Origin: an uncultured Stenotrophomonas sp.
GTDB taxonomy: Bacteria > Pseudomonadota > Gammaproteobacteria > Xanthomonadales > Xanthomonadaceae
Length of the DNA stretch: 64,000 nucleotides
Reading direction: 5' to 3'
NCBI GenBank assembly: GCA_913775725.1
Contig: CAJYNG010000027.1
Coordinates: forward strand, 1-64,000
Part shown: in pieces, positions 57,286 through 64,000 of the stretch
Numbering within the stretch: the first letter of the stretch is position 1
How the letters are laid out: every line of letters begins with the position of its first letter
Position numbers and translations under genes: made by a program
Notes under the pieces: model-generated
What the model saw: the letters and a program-made list of their open reading frames with translations, nothing else
Databases searched by the model: none
Told to the model about the DNA's origin: nothing

Positions 57286-58413
57286 TCAGGGCGTGACAGT
57301 GGGAACGCGCAGTTCCACCTTGAGATCGCCGTCGTAGTAGCCGGGGCGCTTGCTGCTGACCGGCACGCGGGGGGTTTCCAGCGTCAATGGCGTGGGCACG
57401 CAGAACACCGGCTGCGTCATGCCGGGTAACAGCACCAGGCGCAGCTTTGCGGTATCGATGCCATGCAGTAGCTGCTCCACGCCGTTCCGGAGGGGAACGG
57501 CGCTGCCGTTGTGATCGAGGGTGACGGTGTAGTCCACGCGCTGCGTGGCGTCGCTGCCGCCGTCGGTATGCCAGACCGAGTAGCCGGAAGGCCCCGGAGG
57601 GCGTGGCCCGCTGTCGCGCACGGTGACGCCCAGGTACTGGCTCTGCGAGCCCAGTCCGTCGTACAGGCACATGTCGAGTTGGGTTCGCCCGCCCACGGTC
57701 TGGGCGATCGGGTCGTACTGCAGGTTCAGGCCGACGTGCGGGGTGACCTGATCGAAGAGCGGGAAGTAGATGGAGACTGCGTTGTAGTCGGTGATGGTGA
57801 AGTCGAACTTGAACGAGTAGGTCGCGAGCACTGGGCCGTTGACACTTTCATGAAGTTCAAGGAAAGCAACTGCCTCCCATGTTCCGGCCACAAGCCTTTC
57901 AAGCTCGGAACTCGGCAACTCCAAGTGAGCGCCTGTGCCTATCGGCCATTCCCCCGCGCACTCAGCTGCAGAAGAAGACCATGGCGGAAGCACCGCCTTG
58001 CCCCAGTAGTCACTTGAACAACCTCGCCCAGGCATTGCTCTCGCGAGGGAGCCCAGCAGCTGTATCTCCTCGACCAATCCCGACCGCTTCTCGGTAGCGC
58101 GAATCGTTACCGCTCCCCGGCCAGTATCAAACTCAGTGCCGGCAGTAGGGCATCGTCCTTGAGCAGCGTCTGTTGACGATCGGCAAGTCAGATGCAGCGT
58201 TCCGTAGCGCGTCGAACTTGTCTCATAGCCAAGCACCGTCCTCGGCGCCCACAACTCGATATCCCCGGGCATCGCAGCGCGATCCCAGCTCATCACGATG
58301 TCGCGATGCTCACTCGTCGGATGCGTTTCCGGCGGCCGCTGCGCCATCGCCCGCGGCGCCAACACCACCAGCGCACACAGCACCACCATCACCCACCACA
58401 CCCGGCGGCTCAC
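57286..58413 (-). CDS. Fimbrial tip adhesin/minor pilin, CooD/CblD type
   Basis: A 375-residue protein with an N-terminal export helix (about 5-24, ending PRAMA). The rest fits the two-domain tip subunits of CS1-type fimbriae: an N-terminal adhesin part with several Cys (TCRSSTDAAQGRC; RGCSSDYW; SSAAEC) and a C-terminal pilin-like part (GLNLQYDPIAQTVGGRTQLDMCLYDG; DGDLKVELRVP). Start is GTG 58413, whose bases overlap the usher stop codon (GTGA). The weaker resemblance at the N-terminus is expected, since tip adhesins vary. Confidence 0.78.
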   Translation of the reverse strand: MSRRVWWVMVVLCALVVLAPRAMAQRPPETHPTSEHRDIVMSWDRAAMPGDIELWAPRTVLGYETSSTRYGTLHLTCRSSTDAAQGRCPTAGTEFDTGRGAVTIRATEKRSGLVEEIQLLGSLARAMPGRGCSSDYWGKAVLPPWSSSAAECAGEWPIGTGAHLELPSSELERLVAGTWEAVAFLELHESVNGPVLATYSFKFDFTITDYNAVSIYFPLFDQVTPHVGLNLQYDPIAQTVGGRTQLDMCLYDGLGSQSQYLGVTVRDSGPRPPGPSGYSVWHTDGGSDATQRVDYTVTLDHNGSAVPLRNGVEQLLHGIDTAKLRLVLLPGMTQPVFCVPTPLTLETPRVPVSSKRPGYYDGDLKVELRVPTVTP

Positions 58414-61130
58414 TGCGCACCTCCTGCGGCCGCGGTCTGCGGCGTGGCGGCAATCAACGCCTGCTCCTGCAGCAGTCGCGTCACCCGTGCCTGATGGCGG
58501 ATGTCGGCGGGCAGCTGCGCCACGGCCAACGGTTCGCACTGCACGGCACCCACCAGCATCACCACGCTGCGGCGCTCGCGCACCTGCAGCGGGCAGTGCA
58601 GCAGCCGGTCGTCCTGCAGCAGGTACAGGGTCGTTTCGCGTCGCGGGAAGTCGGCCACGAAGCCTCCATTGCTGCCGGTGCCCGGCACCGGCGCGTTGAG
58701 AATGCGGGCGCCGCGCAGCGGTGCACCGGCGATGTCGTGGGCGTTGCCGATGAAGGTGTAGGTCACTTCAATCGGCACCGGCATGCGCACCAGCCGCCCG
58801 GGCGACAGGAACAGCGGGCGCGCGCCACCCACGCCGCTCACCCGCACCGCCGCGATGCTGTCCAGTGCGCTGGCGTCCTGCACTTCGGCGCGGTGCGATT
58901 GGTAGGCGGACACCGGCAGCAGGCGGCGTTCGCCCAGCTTCAGCCGCTGCCGGCGCCCGCCCACCTGCAGTTCGGAGGCCACGCCGGTCAGGCCCAGGTC
59001 GTCGGTGCCATCCACCTGCACCGCCAGCCCGGCATCGGCGCCCACGCCTGCGCCCCAGTACAGCCCGCGCGAGCCGATGGCCAGGCCGGAACTGTGCGTG
59101 GCGCTGTACGCCGCCTCATTGCCACCCTGGTGCTGGTAGCGCGATACCGTGGCACCGGTCTGGCCGATGCGGTTCTGCAGCTGCCCGCTCAGCGTGGCGC
59201 TGTAGCGTTCGTTGTTGTTGCCGCGCAGTTCGCCGGACACTTCGCGGTACTGGTCTTCGTATTCCTGGCGCAGGGTCTGGCCGACGCTGTAGTTGATGTC
59301 GGGCCGCGCATGCTGCGGCTGGCGCACATCCAGGCCGTAGCGACGCTGCGAACTACCGCGATCACCGCGCTGCAGGCGGTTGAGGCTGACGTTGAAATAG
59401 ATGCCGCGGTCGCGTCCATCGCGCAGGCCGCCGCCACTGGTCTGCTGCCACACGCCGATGCGGCTGGAGACACTGAACTCGCCCCAGCGCTGGCTGCGGC
59501 TGTAGTTGGCCTGCCAGGTGCGGCTGAGCTGCGGCACGCGCGTGGGCTGTGGCAGCCACGGTGGCAACAGTGGGTCGAGCCCCGCCAGCGGATCATCCCC
59601 CAGCCCCGGCTGCACGGTGCCCGCGCGCCATGTCTGGCGGCGGGTGTAGGCCACGTAGACGTTGCCGCCCGCCATCGGCAGCGCCATCGAGGCGCTGAGC
59701 GAGTCGGCACAGCCCAGCCGGTCGCGCGCGTCGTCCTCGAACTGGCAGGCGCGGCCGCGCATGCGCTGGTGGTACACATTCCACGAGGCACGGCGACGAT
59801 ACGAAAGCTGATTCTGCTGGCCACGGCTGCCATCGCTGCCGTGCATGCCACTGAAGGTGGCGCGGATCTCCTGGGTGGCGAACACGTGGCGCAGGTCCAG
59901 CCGCAGTTCGCCATAGCTGAAGCCGCCGAGGTCGGCGACACCGGCCGTCACTGCCACGTTGCGCGATACCGGCACGCGCAGGCCGGCCATCGCTGCCAGC
60001 TCGTCGTTGAAACGGTCGCTGCGGCGCTCGTTACGGCGGCCGCCCTGCATGAACCACTGCACGCTGCTGTCGGTCCAGTCGCCGCCCTTGTCGAACGGCG
60101 CGTCCTCGCTGCGCACCAGTACGCCGTCTTCGTAGATGCGCAGGGTGACGGTGTAGTTGCCCAGCGGGAACCGGCGCGTATCGAGCTGGTTGATACCGGC
60201 CTGCAGGTAGAAGGTCTGCAGCAGGCGCTCGCCATCGAAGGCATCCACCCGTGCATCGCGTGCCAGCAGCACGGTGAGCGGCGTGGCCTGCACGGCGGCG
60301 GCGGCATCCACGTAGGCCTGGGTGGTGCCCAGGCGCAGCCCCTGGAAGCGGTCCATCGGCAGCATGCTGAAGCTGAAGGTGCCGCCCTGCGGGCTGCTCA
60401 GGTTGCGGCGATCCATGCGCCCGGCCTGCAGGTAGTGCTGCTGTCCCAGGTCATGGCGGTAATAGGCGTTGTCCAGTTGGAAGTCGCGGTTGGCGCGGCC
60501 GCCGCGATAGTGCTGCTGGCTGAAGGTCCAATCGGCAGACAGGTGCCCGCGCTGCAACACGCCCAGCGCGCCCATGCCCTGCGCGGCCAGCGACTGGTAG
60601 CCGCGGCCGCCGCTGACATTGAGCGTGTGCTGGTGCAGGAAGGCGTTTTCGGCAGTGGCGCTGACCTGGTGGTAGCGCTCGGCCGCCGGTTCGCCGGGAA
60701 TCCATTGGCGGGCGACGAACAGGCGCACGGCGCCCTCGCCTTCGTCATACAGCGCGCGCACGGCGGTGGGCTCCTCGGGGGGATCGATGTAGCCGCAGCC
60801 GGCGCTGGCGCCACCGTAACGGCAGGCCAGATGGCTGTTGCGCGGCAGCGGCTGCGACAGTGCCGGCAACAACGCGGCCTGTGCCTCGGCGGGCAGCTGC
60901 AATGCCTGCAGCGCCTCGGCCGGGGATTCCAGCTGCACGTGTTCCAGGGTCACGCGCACCGGCACCAGCCCGGTCGAACGGCCGAACAGGCGCACCTCGA
61001 GTTGTTCGGTCTGGCCTTCGACCAGATCCTCGAAACCGGCGGGAACGCCGCGCGCCGCGACCACGGGCATGGCCAACGACAGGGCAAGCGCGACCGCCAG
61101 CCGGGTGACGGCGGGTGCGGGAGATTTCAT
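58410..61130 (-). CDS. Outer-membrane fimbrial usher, CooC/CblC/TcfC type
   Basis: A 906-residue precursor: signal peptide (1-26, ending VVAA), an N-terminal domain that begins GFEDLVEGQTEQLEVRLFGRS, a 24-strand barrel with alternating aromatic strands (about 150-700), then a plug/C-terminal part with VTYTFIGNAHDIAGAPLRGARILN, as in TcfC ushers. Two Cys pairs are visible (CRYGGASAGC; CQFEDDARDRLGC). It forms the outer-membrane pore for the fimbrial subunits. It follows the major pilin gene after a 51-base gap with a strong hairpin, and its end overlaps the tip gene. Confidence 0.88.
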   Translation of the reverse strand: MKSPAPAVTRLAVALALSLAMPVVAARGVPAGFEDLVEGQTEQLEVRLFGRSTGLVPVRVTLEHVQLESPAEALQALQLPAEAQAALLPALSQPLPRNSHLACRYGGASAGCGYIDPPEEPTAVRALYDEGEGAVRLFVARQWIPGEPAAERYHQVSATAENAFLHQHTLNVSGGRGYQSLAAQGMGALGVLQRGHLSADWTFSQQHYRGGRANRDFQLDNAYYRHDLGQQHYLQAGRMDRRNLSSPQGGTFSFSMLPMDRFQGLRLGTTQAYVDAAAAVQATPLTVLLARDARVDAFDGERLLQTFYLQAGINQLDTRRFPLGNYTVTLRIYEDGVLVRSEDAPFDKGGDWTDSSVQWFMQGGRRNERRSDRFNDELAAMAGLRVPVSRNVAVTAGVADLGGFSYGELRLDLRHVFATQEIRATFSGMHGSDGSRGQQNQLSYRRRASWNVYHQRMRGRACQFEDDARDRLGCADSLSASMALPMAGGNVYVAYTRRQTWRAGTVQPGLGDDPLAGLDPLLPPWLPQPTRVPQLSRTWQANYSRSQRWGEFSVSSRIGVWQQTSGGGLRDGRDRGIYFNVSLNRLQRGDRGSSQRRYGLDVRQPQHARPDINYSVGQTLRQEYEDQYREVSGELRGNNNERYSATLSGQLQNRIGQTGATVSRYQHQGGNEAAYSATHSSGLAIGSRGLYWGAGVGADAGLAVQVDGTDDLGLTGVASELQVGGRRQRLKLGERRLLPVSAYQSHRAEVQDASALDSIAAVRVSGVGGARPLFLSPGRLVRMPVPIEVTYTFIGNAHDIAGAPLRGARILNAPVPGTGSNGGFVADFPRRETTLYLLQDDRLLHCPLQVRERRSVVMLVGAVQCEPLAVAQLPADIRHQARVTRLLQEQALIAATPQTAAAGGAQ

Positions 61131-61149
61131 GGGGGTGTTACCGGAAGCG

Positions 61150-61172
61150 GCCGGCCCGGCAAGCGGGCCGGC
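61150..61172 (-). promoter_or_regulatory. Intercistronic hairpin between pilin and usher
   Basis: A perfect 9-bp GC-only stem (61150-61158 with 61164-61172), 5-nt loop, with no T tract. Located between the major pilin and usher genes, it may protect the pilin message from 3' decay or attenuate the downstream genes, giving more pilin than usher (inference). Confidence 0.6.
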
Positions 61173-61181
61173 GCGGGCGCC

Positions 61182-61688
61182 TTACGGGCTGGTGGTCTTC
61201 TGCTGCATGGCGATGGTGACGATGCCTTCGTAGGTACCGCCCTTGGTGATCGGCGCCTGGTTGGTCTGCGCGATACGCAGCGGCATCGGGATCGATGCGC
61301 CCTCCAGTGCGCCGTCGAACAGGTCGGACGCGGCGAAGTCCTGCGCGGCCACGGTCAGCGCCTTGCCGTTGAGGCTGACGGTCAGCGGCACCGGGGCACC
61401 GCTGCCGTCGGTATTGAGCAGCTGCGGAGCGCTGCCGACACGCACTTCGATGTCCTTCTCGTCATCGTTGGAGTAGATACGCACCTGCTGGGTCCACGGC
61501 ACCAGACCGGTGACCGGGTTGTGGACCATGTTGACGACCGAATCCAGCGCGGTGCCATCGGCCTTGAGCAGGGCCAGGGTCGGGTCGACGTTGGCCCAGA
61601 CCTTGATGTCGGCGTCGAAGGCGTTGGCGGACAGCGAAGCGGTGGCCAGCGCTGCAGCGAGCGTGGCCTTCTTCAGAATGGCGTGCAT
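61182..61688 (-). CDS. CS1/Cbl-type major fimbrial subunit
   Basis: A 168-residue precursor: signal peptide with cleavage after ANA23, mature chain beginning FDADIKVWANVDPTLALLKADG, close in pattern to CblA/CooA major pilins (which also carry a donor strand with alternating hydrophobics). No Cys is present, as usual in this class. It is first in an operon pilin-usher-tip-chaperone. GAGAGA precedes the ATG. It forms the shaft of the fimbria. Confidence 0.85.
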   Translation of the reverse strand: MHAILKKATLAAALATASLSANAFDADIKVWANVDPTLALLKADGTALDSVVNMVHNPVTGLVPWTQQVRIYSNDDEKDIEVRVGSAPQLLNTDGSGAPVPLTVSLNGKALTVAAQDFAASDLFDGALEGASIPMPLRIAQTNQAPITKGGTYEGIVTIAMQQKTTSP

Positions 61689-61982
61689 GTGTGTCTCTCT
61701 CGGACAGGGGGAATATGAAAGCCCCCCTCCCCAATGAGAAAGGGAGGGAGGCGCCGCCCGTGGAGGTGGTCACGGGCGACGAGAGAATGGTAGGTACGCC
61801 TACCCCTCGCCGGCCATTCAAGCTTTCCTAAATAACTGAACGTTAAGGAGATTCTTTGAAGGGGTTCAATGTTTGAGGGTTATGCAAACTTCCTCATCCG
61901 ATCTTTGCAACAACCCTCATTGCGAGACACGCAATCTTGTTGAGCCGGGCTACGCTCGACGCACGGGTGCACCACCGCCGCC
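61689..61982. promoter_or_regulatory. Upstream region of the fimbrial operon
   Basis: 294 bp without a gene. It holds an AT-rich block (61820-61915) unlike its surroundings, the likely promoter of the pilin gene; on the minus strand TTGAAC (about 61880) is a possible -35. A degenerate SMAG-like hairpin (61938-61963) lies near the BOF gene end. A purine-rich leader with AAAGGGAGGGAGG is read on the + strand only. Confidence 0.4.
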
Positions 61983-62345
61983 TCAACGCGTGCCGACGAT
62001 CCGTACATGATCCACATCAATGTCGGTGGGCTTGAAGCGGTGCGTATCCACTTCACCGTGCAGCTCCACCACGGTGGTCGCGCTGACAGCCTGGTGGCTG
62101 GGCAGATCCTTGTCGTCGATTTCCACATCGATTTCGCCGGTGGCGTCCTTGAAGCGGTAGCGCTGGTGGCCGATCCTGGCCACCAGCGTGCCCCGCAGCA
62201 CCACCGGCTGGTCGTCACGCTGGTCGCGCGCCTCGGCCACCGTGGTGACGGCATGGGTGGCGCCCGGGCCGGTGTACTGGGCAAAGGCCCCGGCGCTGAG
62301 CAGGCTCAGGGAAGTGGCGATGAGAAGGGTGAGTCGTCGGTTCAT
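61983..62345 (-). CDS. BOF-domain (YgiW/YdeI family) periplasmic stress protein
   Basis: A 120-residue precursor with a 22-residue signal peptide (AFA) and a bacterial OB-fold (BOF) domain: QYTGPG, VLRGTLVARIGHQRYRFKDATGEIDVEIDD, VVELHGEVDTHRFKPTDIDVDHV. The pattern GxLVxxIGxxxYxFxDxTGxIxVEID is diagnostic. YgiW/YdeI proteins increase tolerance to peroxide, metals or antimicrobial peptides in enterics. The start is ATG 62345 with GGAG upstream; the upstream in-frame ATG would spoil the signal peptide. Confidence 0.85.
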   Translation of the reverse strand: MNRRLTLLIATSLSLLSAGAFAQYTGPGATHAVTTVAEARDQRDDQPVVLRGTLVARIGHQRYRFKDATGEIDVEIDDKDLPSHQAVSATTVVELHGEVDTHRFKPTDIDVDHVRIVGTR

Positions 62346-62725
62346 GGTGTTCTCCATGCAGGGATAAGTGCCCACAGCTTCCTTCGCCTCGACTTTGACG
62401 CCCATGCGATCACTCCGAAAAGATGTGAAAACGACATCACATGTCAGAAACCATTCATCGTGGACCCGACGCGTCTTTCAGGAATGATTCCGAGCGCATT
62501 TTCTGCGGCCTTCCGGCGTGCGCTGGGGTGTTCGCCGAGCCGGTACGCGGCGGTGTAGTTCAGCTGCCGCGCCTTGCTTTTGTAGAGTCGAGCCAGGCTC
62601 GACTGCTGTTCGCGCGGCGCGCATGACTCGAGCATCGCTCGACGCTGCAAACACATGCTCACGCACGACGGGATGGCATCAGGCCGCCTTACGGCGGCCT
62701 GACGGATCCACTCAACGATGCAATC
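62346..62725. repeat. 380-bp region with degenerate SMAG dimer
   Basis: No gene is supported. A SMAG-like dimer with changed sequence (GTAGAGTCGAGCCAGGCTCGACT ... ACTCGAGCATCGCTCGACGCT in two blocks) lies at 62582-62650. An AT-richer stretch at 62420-62450 (GAAAACGACATCACATG) may include the promoter of the BOF gene. A GCCGCCTTACGGCGGC hairpin at 62685-62700 follows the 23-residue peptide gene and may end that transcript. Confidence 0.55.
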
Positions 62726-62797
62726 TCAGAAGAAGATTGCGTACAGGATCAGCAGCGGAATCGGCACGCCCAACAGCCAGAGCAGAATCATTTTCAT
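62726..62797 (-). CDS. 23-residue hydrophobic membrane peptide
   Basis: A tiny frame encoding MKMILLWLLGVPIPLLILYA followed by IFF and a TGA stop. AAGGAGA lies eight bases before the ATG, a better ribosome-binding site than most genes here have. The peptide is one membrane helix with a central Pro-x-Pro kink (VPIP). It starts 27 bases after the four-TM protein gene in the same direction and is followed by a hairpin. Similar short peptides occur, as I recall, in other proteobacteria. Function unknown; a small partner of the upstream membrane protein is possible. Confidence 0.65.
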   Translation of the reverse strand: MKMILLWLLGVPIPLLILYAIFF

Positions 62798-62824
62798 GGC
62801 AGGTCTCCTTGCATGGAATGCGGG

Positions 62825-63889
62825 TTACAGGTCGCGGCGTCGGCCGCCCCAGGTGGCGCTGAGGCTGGCGAAGAACGCGCCAATCAGCAGGGTGATGAAC
62901 AGCCACAGCGCGGCATACGCTGCGGCCTTGCGGGCATCGTCGGCCGCCTGCTTGGCGGTGGTCTTGGCTTTCTCCAGCGCGGCACGCATGCGCGTCTGCA
63001 CATCGGTCACACGGGCCTGCGCTTCGGCCTGGCTCATGCCGGTTTCGCGCGCGATGAGCTGCGACAGGTACTGGGTGTCGGCCGGGTCGAGGCCATCGCC
63101 CTGCAGGCTGTTGACGATGATGCGGTTCACTTCGGTGCGCAGTTCACGACGGTCGCCGGCCGGTGCACGGCCCGGCATCGGGCGCGGCGGCGCCATGCCG
63201 GTCTCGCGTGGGCCCGCATTCGGTGCCGGCGGCGGAGCCGCGTTCGGATCCAACGGCGCGCCCGGCGGTGGCGGCGCCGCGGGATCGGCAGCACCGGCGC
63301 TGGTGGCATTGCGGAACAGGGAATCCACCCAATAGTTGAGATCGCCTTCCGGTGCGGCCGCGGCGGCGCTACCGGCACCTGCGGCGGCAACGCCGGCTGT
63401 GGATGCAGCGGCGCCCGCAGTGGCGCCGGTCACCTTCGCGCCCGTGCCGAGCACGCCGCCAATGGCCGAGGTCAGCAGGCCCGCAGTCAGCAGCGTGGCC
63501 ACCGCCCACGACACGAAGCCGTGCGCGGTATCGCGGAAATAGGTTTCATCGCCATGGATCTGCGTCCACTTGGTGCGCAGGCGCCCGGCCAGGTAGCCGC
63601 CCAGGCCGGAAGCGGCCAGTGCGGTGAAGGTGAGCCAGGCGATGCTGGACCAGCCGAAGGTTTCCTTGCTGACGCCTTCGAACGACCACGGCGACACCGA
63701 GGAGAGGCCAAGGCCGACACCGAGGATGAGCAGGATGAGGGAGAGTGCGGCGGCGGCGGCGGCACCTGCGAAGATCGCGCCCCAGGAAACGGCGCTTTCG
63801 CTGGGAGGGGCGACGATGGGGGCGGTGACGACAGTGGCGACGTCGGGACCAAGCGGGCCGCGCTCGGATGGGTCGAATCGGGTACTCAT
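62825..63889 (-). CDS. Four-helix envelope protein of unknown function
   Basis: A 354-residue protein. Three membrane helices lie at about 35-60, 80-100 and 122-146 with Gly/Ala-rich packing faces; a long Ala/Pro-rich linker (about 150-240) and a helical, charged domain (about 245-320, EVNRIIVNSLQGDGLDPADTQ and QARVTDVQTRMRAALEKAKTTAKQAADDARK) follow; the last helix (about 325-347) ends in basic residues. The lysine/alanine coil before the last helix recalls membrane-associated stress proteins, but no named domain was recognised. GGAG stands 10 bases before the ATG. It probably forms an operon with the 23-residue peptide gene. Confidence 0.7.
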   Translation of the reverse strand: MSTRFDPSERGPLGPDVATVVTAPIVAPPSESAVSWGAIFAGAAAAAALSLILLILGVGLGLSSVSPWSFEGVSKETFGWSSIAWLTFTALAASGLGGYLAGRLRTKWTQIHGDETYFRDTAHGFVSWAVATLLTAGLLTSAIGGVLGTGAKVTGATAGAAASTAGVAAAGAGSAAAAAPEGDLNYWVDSLFRNATSAGAADPAAPPPPGAPLDPNAAPPPAPNAGPRETGMAPPRPMPGRAPAGDRRELRTEVNRIIVNSLQGDGLDPADTQYLSQLIARETGMSQAEAQARVTDVQTRMRAALEKAKTTAKQAADDARKAAAYAALWLFITLLIGAFFASLSATWGGRRRDL

Positions 63890-64000
63890 CGGGATGGACG
63901 CTCCATTTCAGGTGCTGCGGATGCAGCTGGCGTCCTGAGGCTGCGCGAGCGGTCGTGAAGCTGGCGAGACCCTTGAATCACGCGGTCTTGGCGCGATGAA
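63890..64000. other. Right end of the window
   Basis: The last 111 bases contain no supported gene; they should include the promoter of the four-helix protein gene. Confidence 0.4.

Noticed and set aside
58173-61718. An 1181-codon + strand open frame opposite the usher and pilin genes
   Set aside because: It is a GC-skew shadow; the minus-strand usher and pilin have signal peptides and family motifs.

Overview
This is a 64 kb piece of a high-GC gammaproteobacterial chromosome, most likely Stenotrophomonas maltophilia or a close relative. The grounds are the family Xanthomonadaceae-type gene content (class I fructose-bisphosphate aldolase beside pyk, pgk and gap; pilMNOPQ beside mrcA; a CS1-type fimbrial operon), an S1/P1 nuclease of the kind known from S. 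maltophilia, and many GTAG-type palindromes (SMAG elements) between genes. No rRNA, tRNA, CRISPR array, transposase or phage gene was found. Species assignment is inference.

Layout. 0-3.3 kb: cysB and a divergent cysteine synthase, then a macro-domain deacetylase. 3.3-15.2 kb: a repeat-containing lipoprotein and a minus-strand central-carbon block (class I fba, pyk, pgk with an overlapping HAD phosphatase, gap) interrupted by a coupled pair of membrane/periplasmic proteins (DUF2339/DUF3999). 15.2-19.1 kb: ompW behind a perfect FNR-type box, a GGDEF cyclase with an 11-base C tract at its start codon, and a divergent S1/P1 nuclease with a metallo-beta-lactamase-fold hydrolase. 19.4-25.9 kb: a lower-GC accessory island with two overlapping secreted YD/RHS-repeat genes; the second ends in an HExxH domain and overlaps a small GTG-start lipoprotein, which resembles a polymorphic toxin and its immunity protein. 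26.0-28.2 kb: a BlaI/BlaR1-like regulatory operon in which the BlaR1-like protein carries a TonB-type C-terminus. 28.3-34.5 kb: flavin reductase-like protein, acetyl-CoA hydrolase/transferase, transketolase, dicarboxylate/amino-acid symporter. 34.5-41.5 kb: a six-gene moxR-DUF58-DUF4381-batA-batB/C-batD operon chained by 4-base overlaps. 41.7-49.4 kb: pilMNOPQ for type IV pili, divergent from mrcA (PBP1a). 49.7-51.3 kb: two unassigned genes. 51.3-56.5 kb: a giant YadA-type trimeric autotransporter with 306-bp tandem repeats. 56.6-61.7 kb: an alternate (CS1/CFA-I/Cbl-type) chaperone-usher fimbrial operon. 61.9-63.9 kb: a BOF-domain periplasmic protein, a 23-residue membrane peptide and a four-TM envelope protein.

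The second half is mostly a cell-surface region (type IV pili, trimeric adhesin, fimbriae, peptidoglycan synthase). Intergenic DNA is full of several families of palindromes: SMAG dimers, GGGGTC...GACCCC hairpins, a 29-bp perfect hairpin after the acetyl-CoA hydrolase gene, and three copies of a larger ~100-nt element with long closing arms, two of which share an identical 30-nt core. Translational coupling by ATGA or GTGA overlaps is very common. The strongest candidate for an undescribed system is the split YD/RHS-metallopeptidase-lipoprotein operon at 19.4-25.9 kb.
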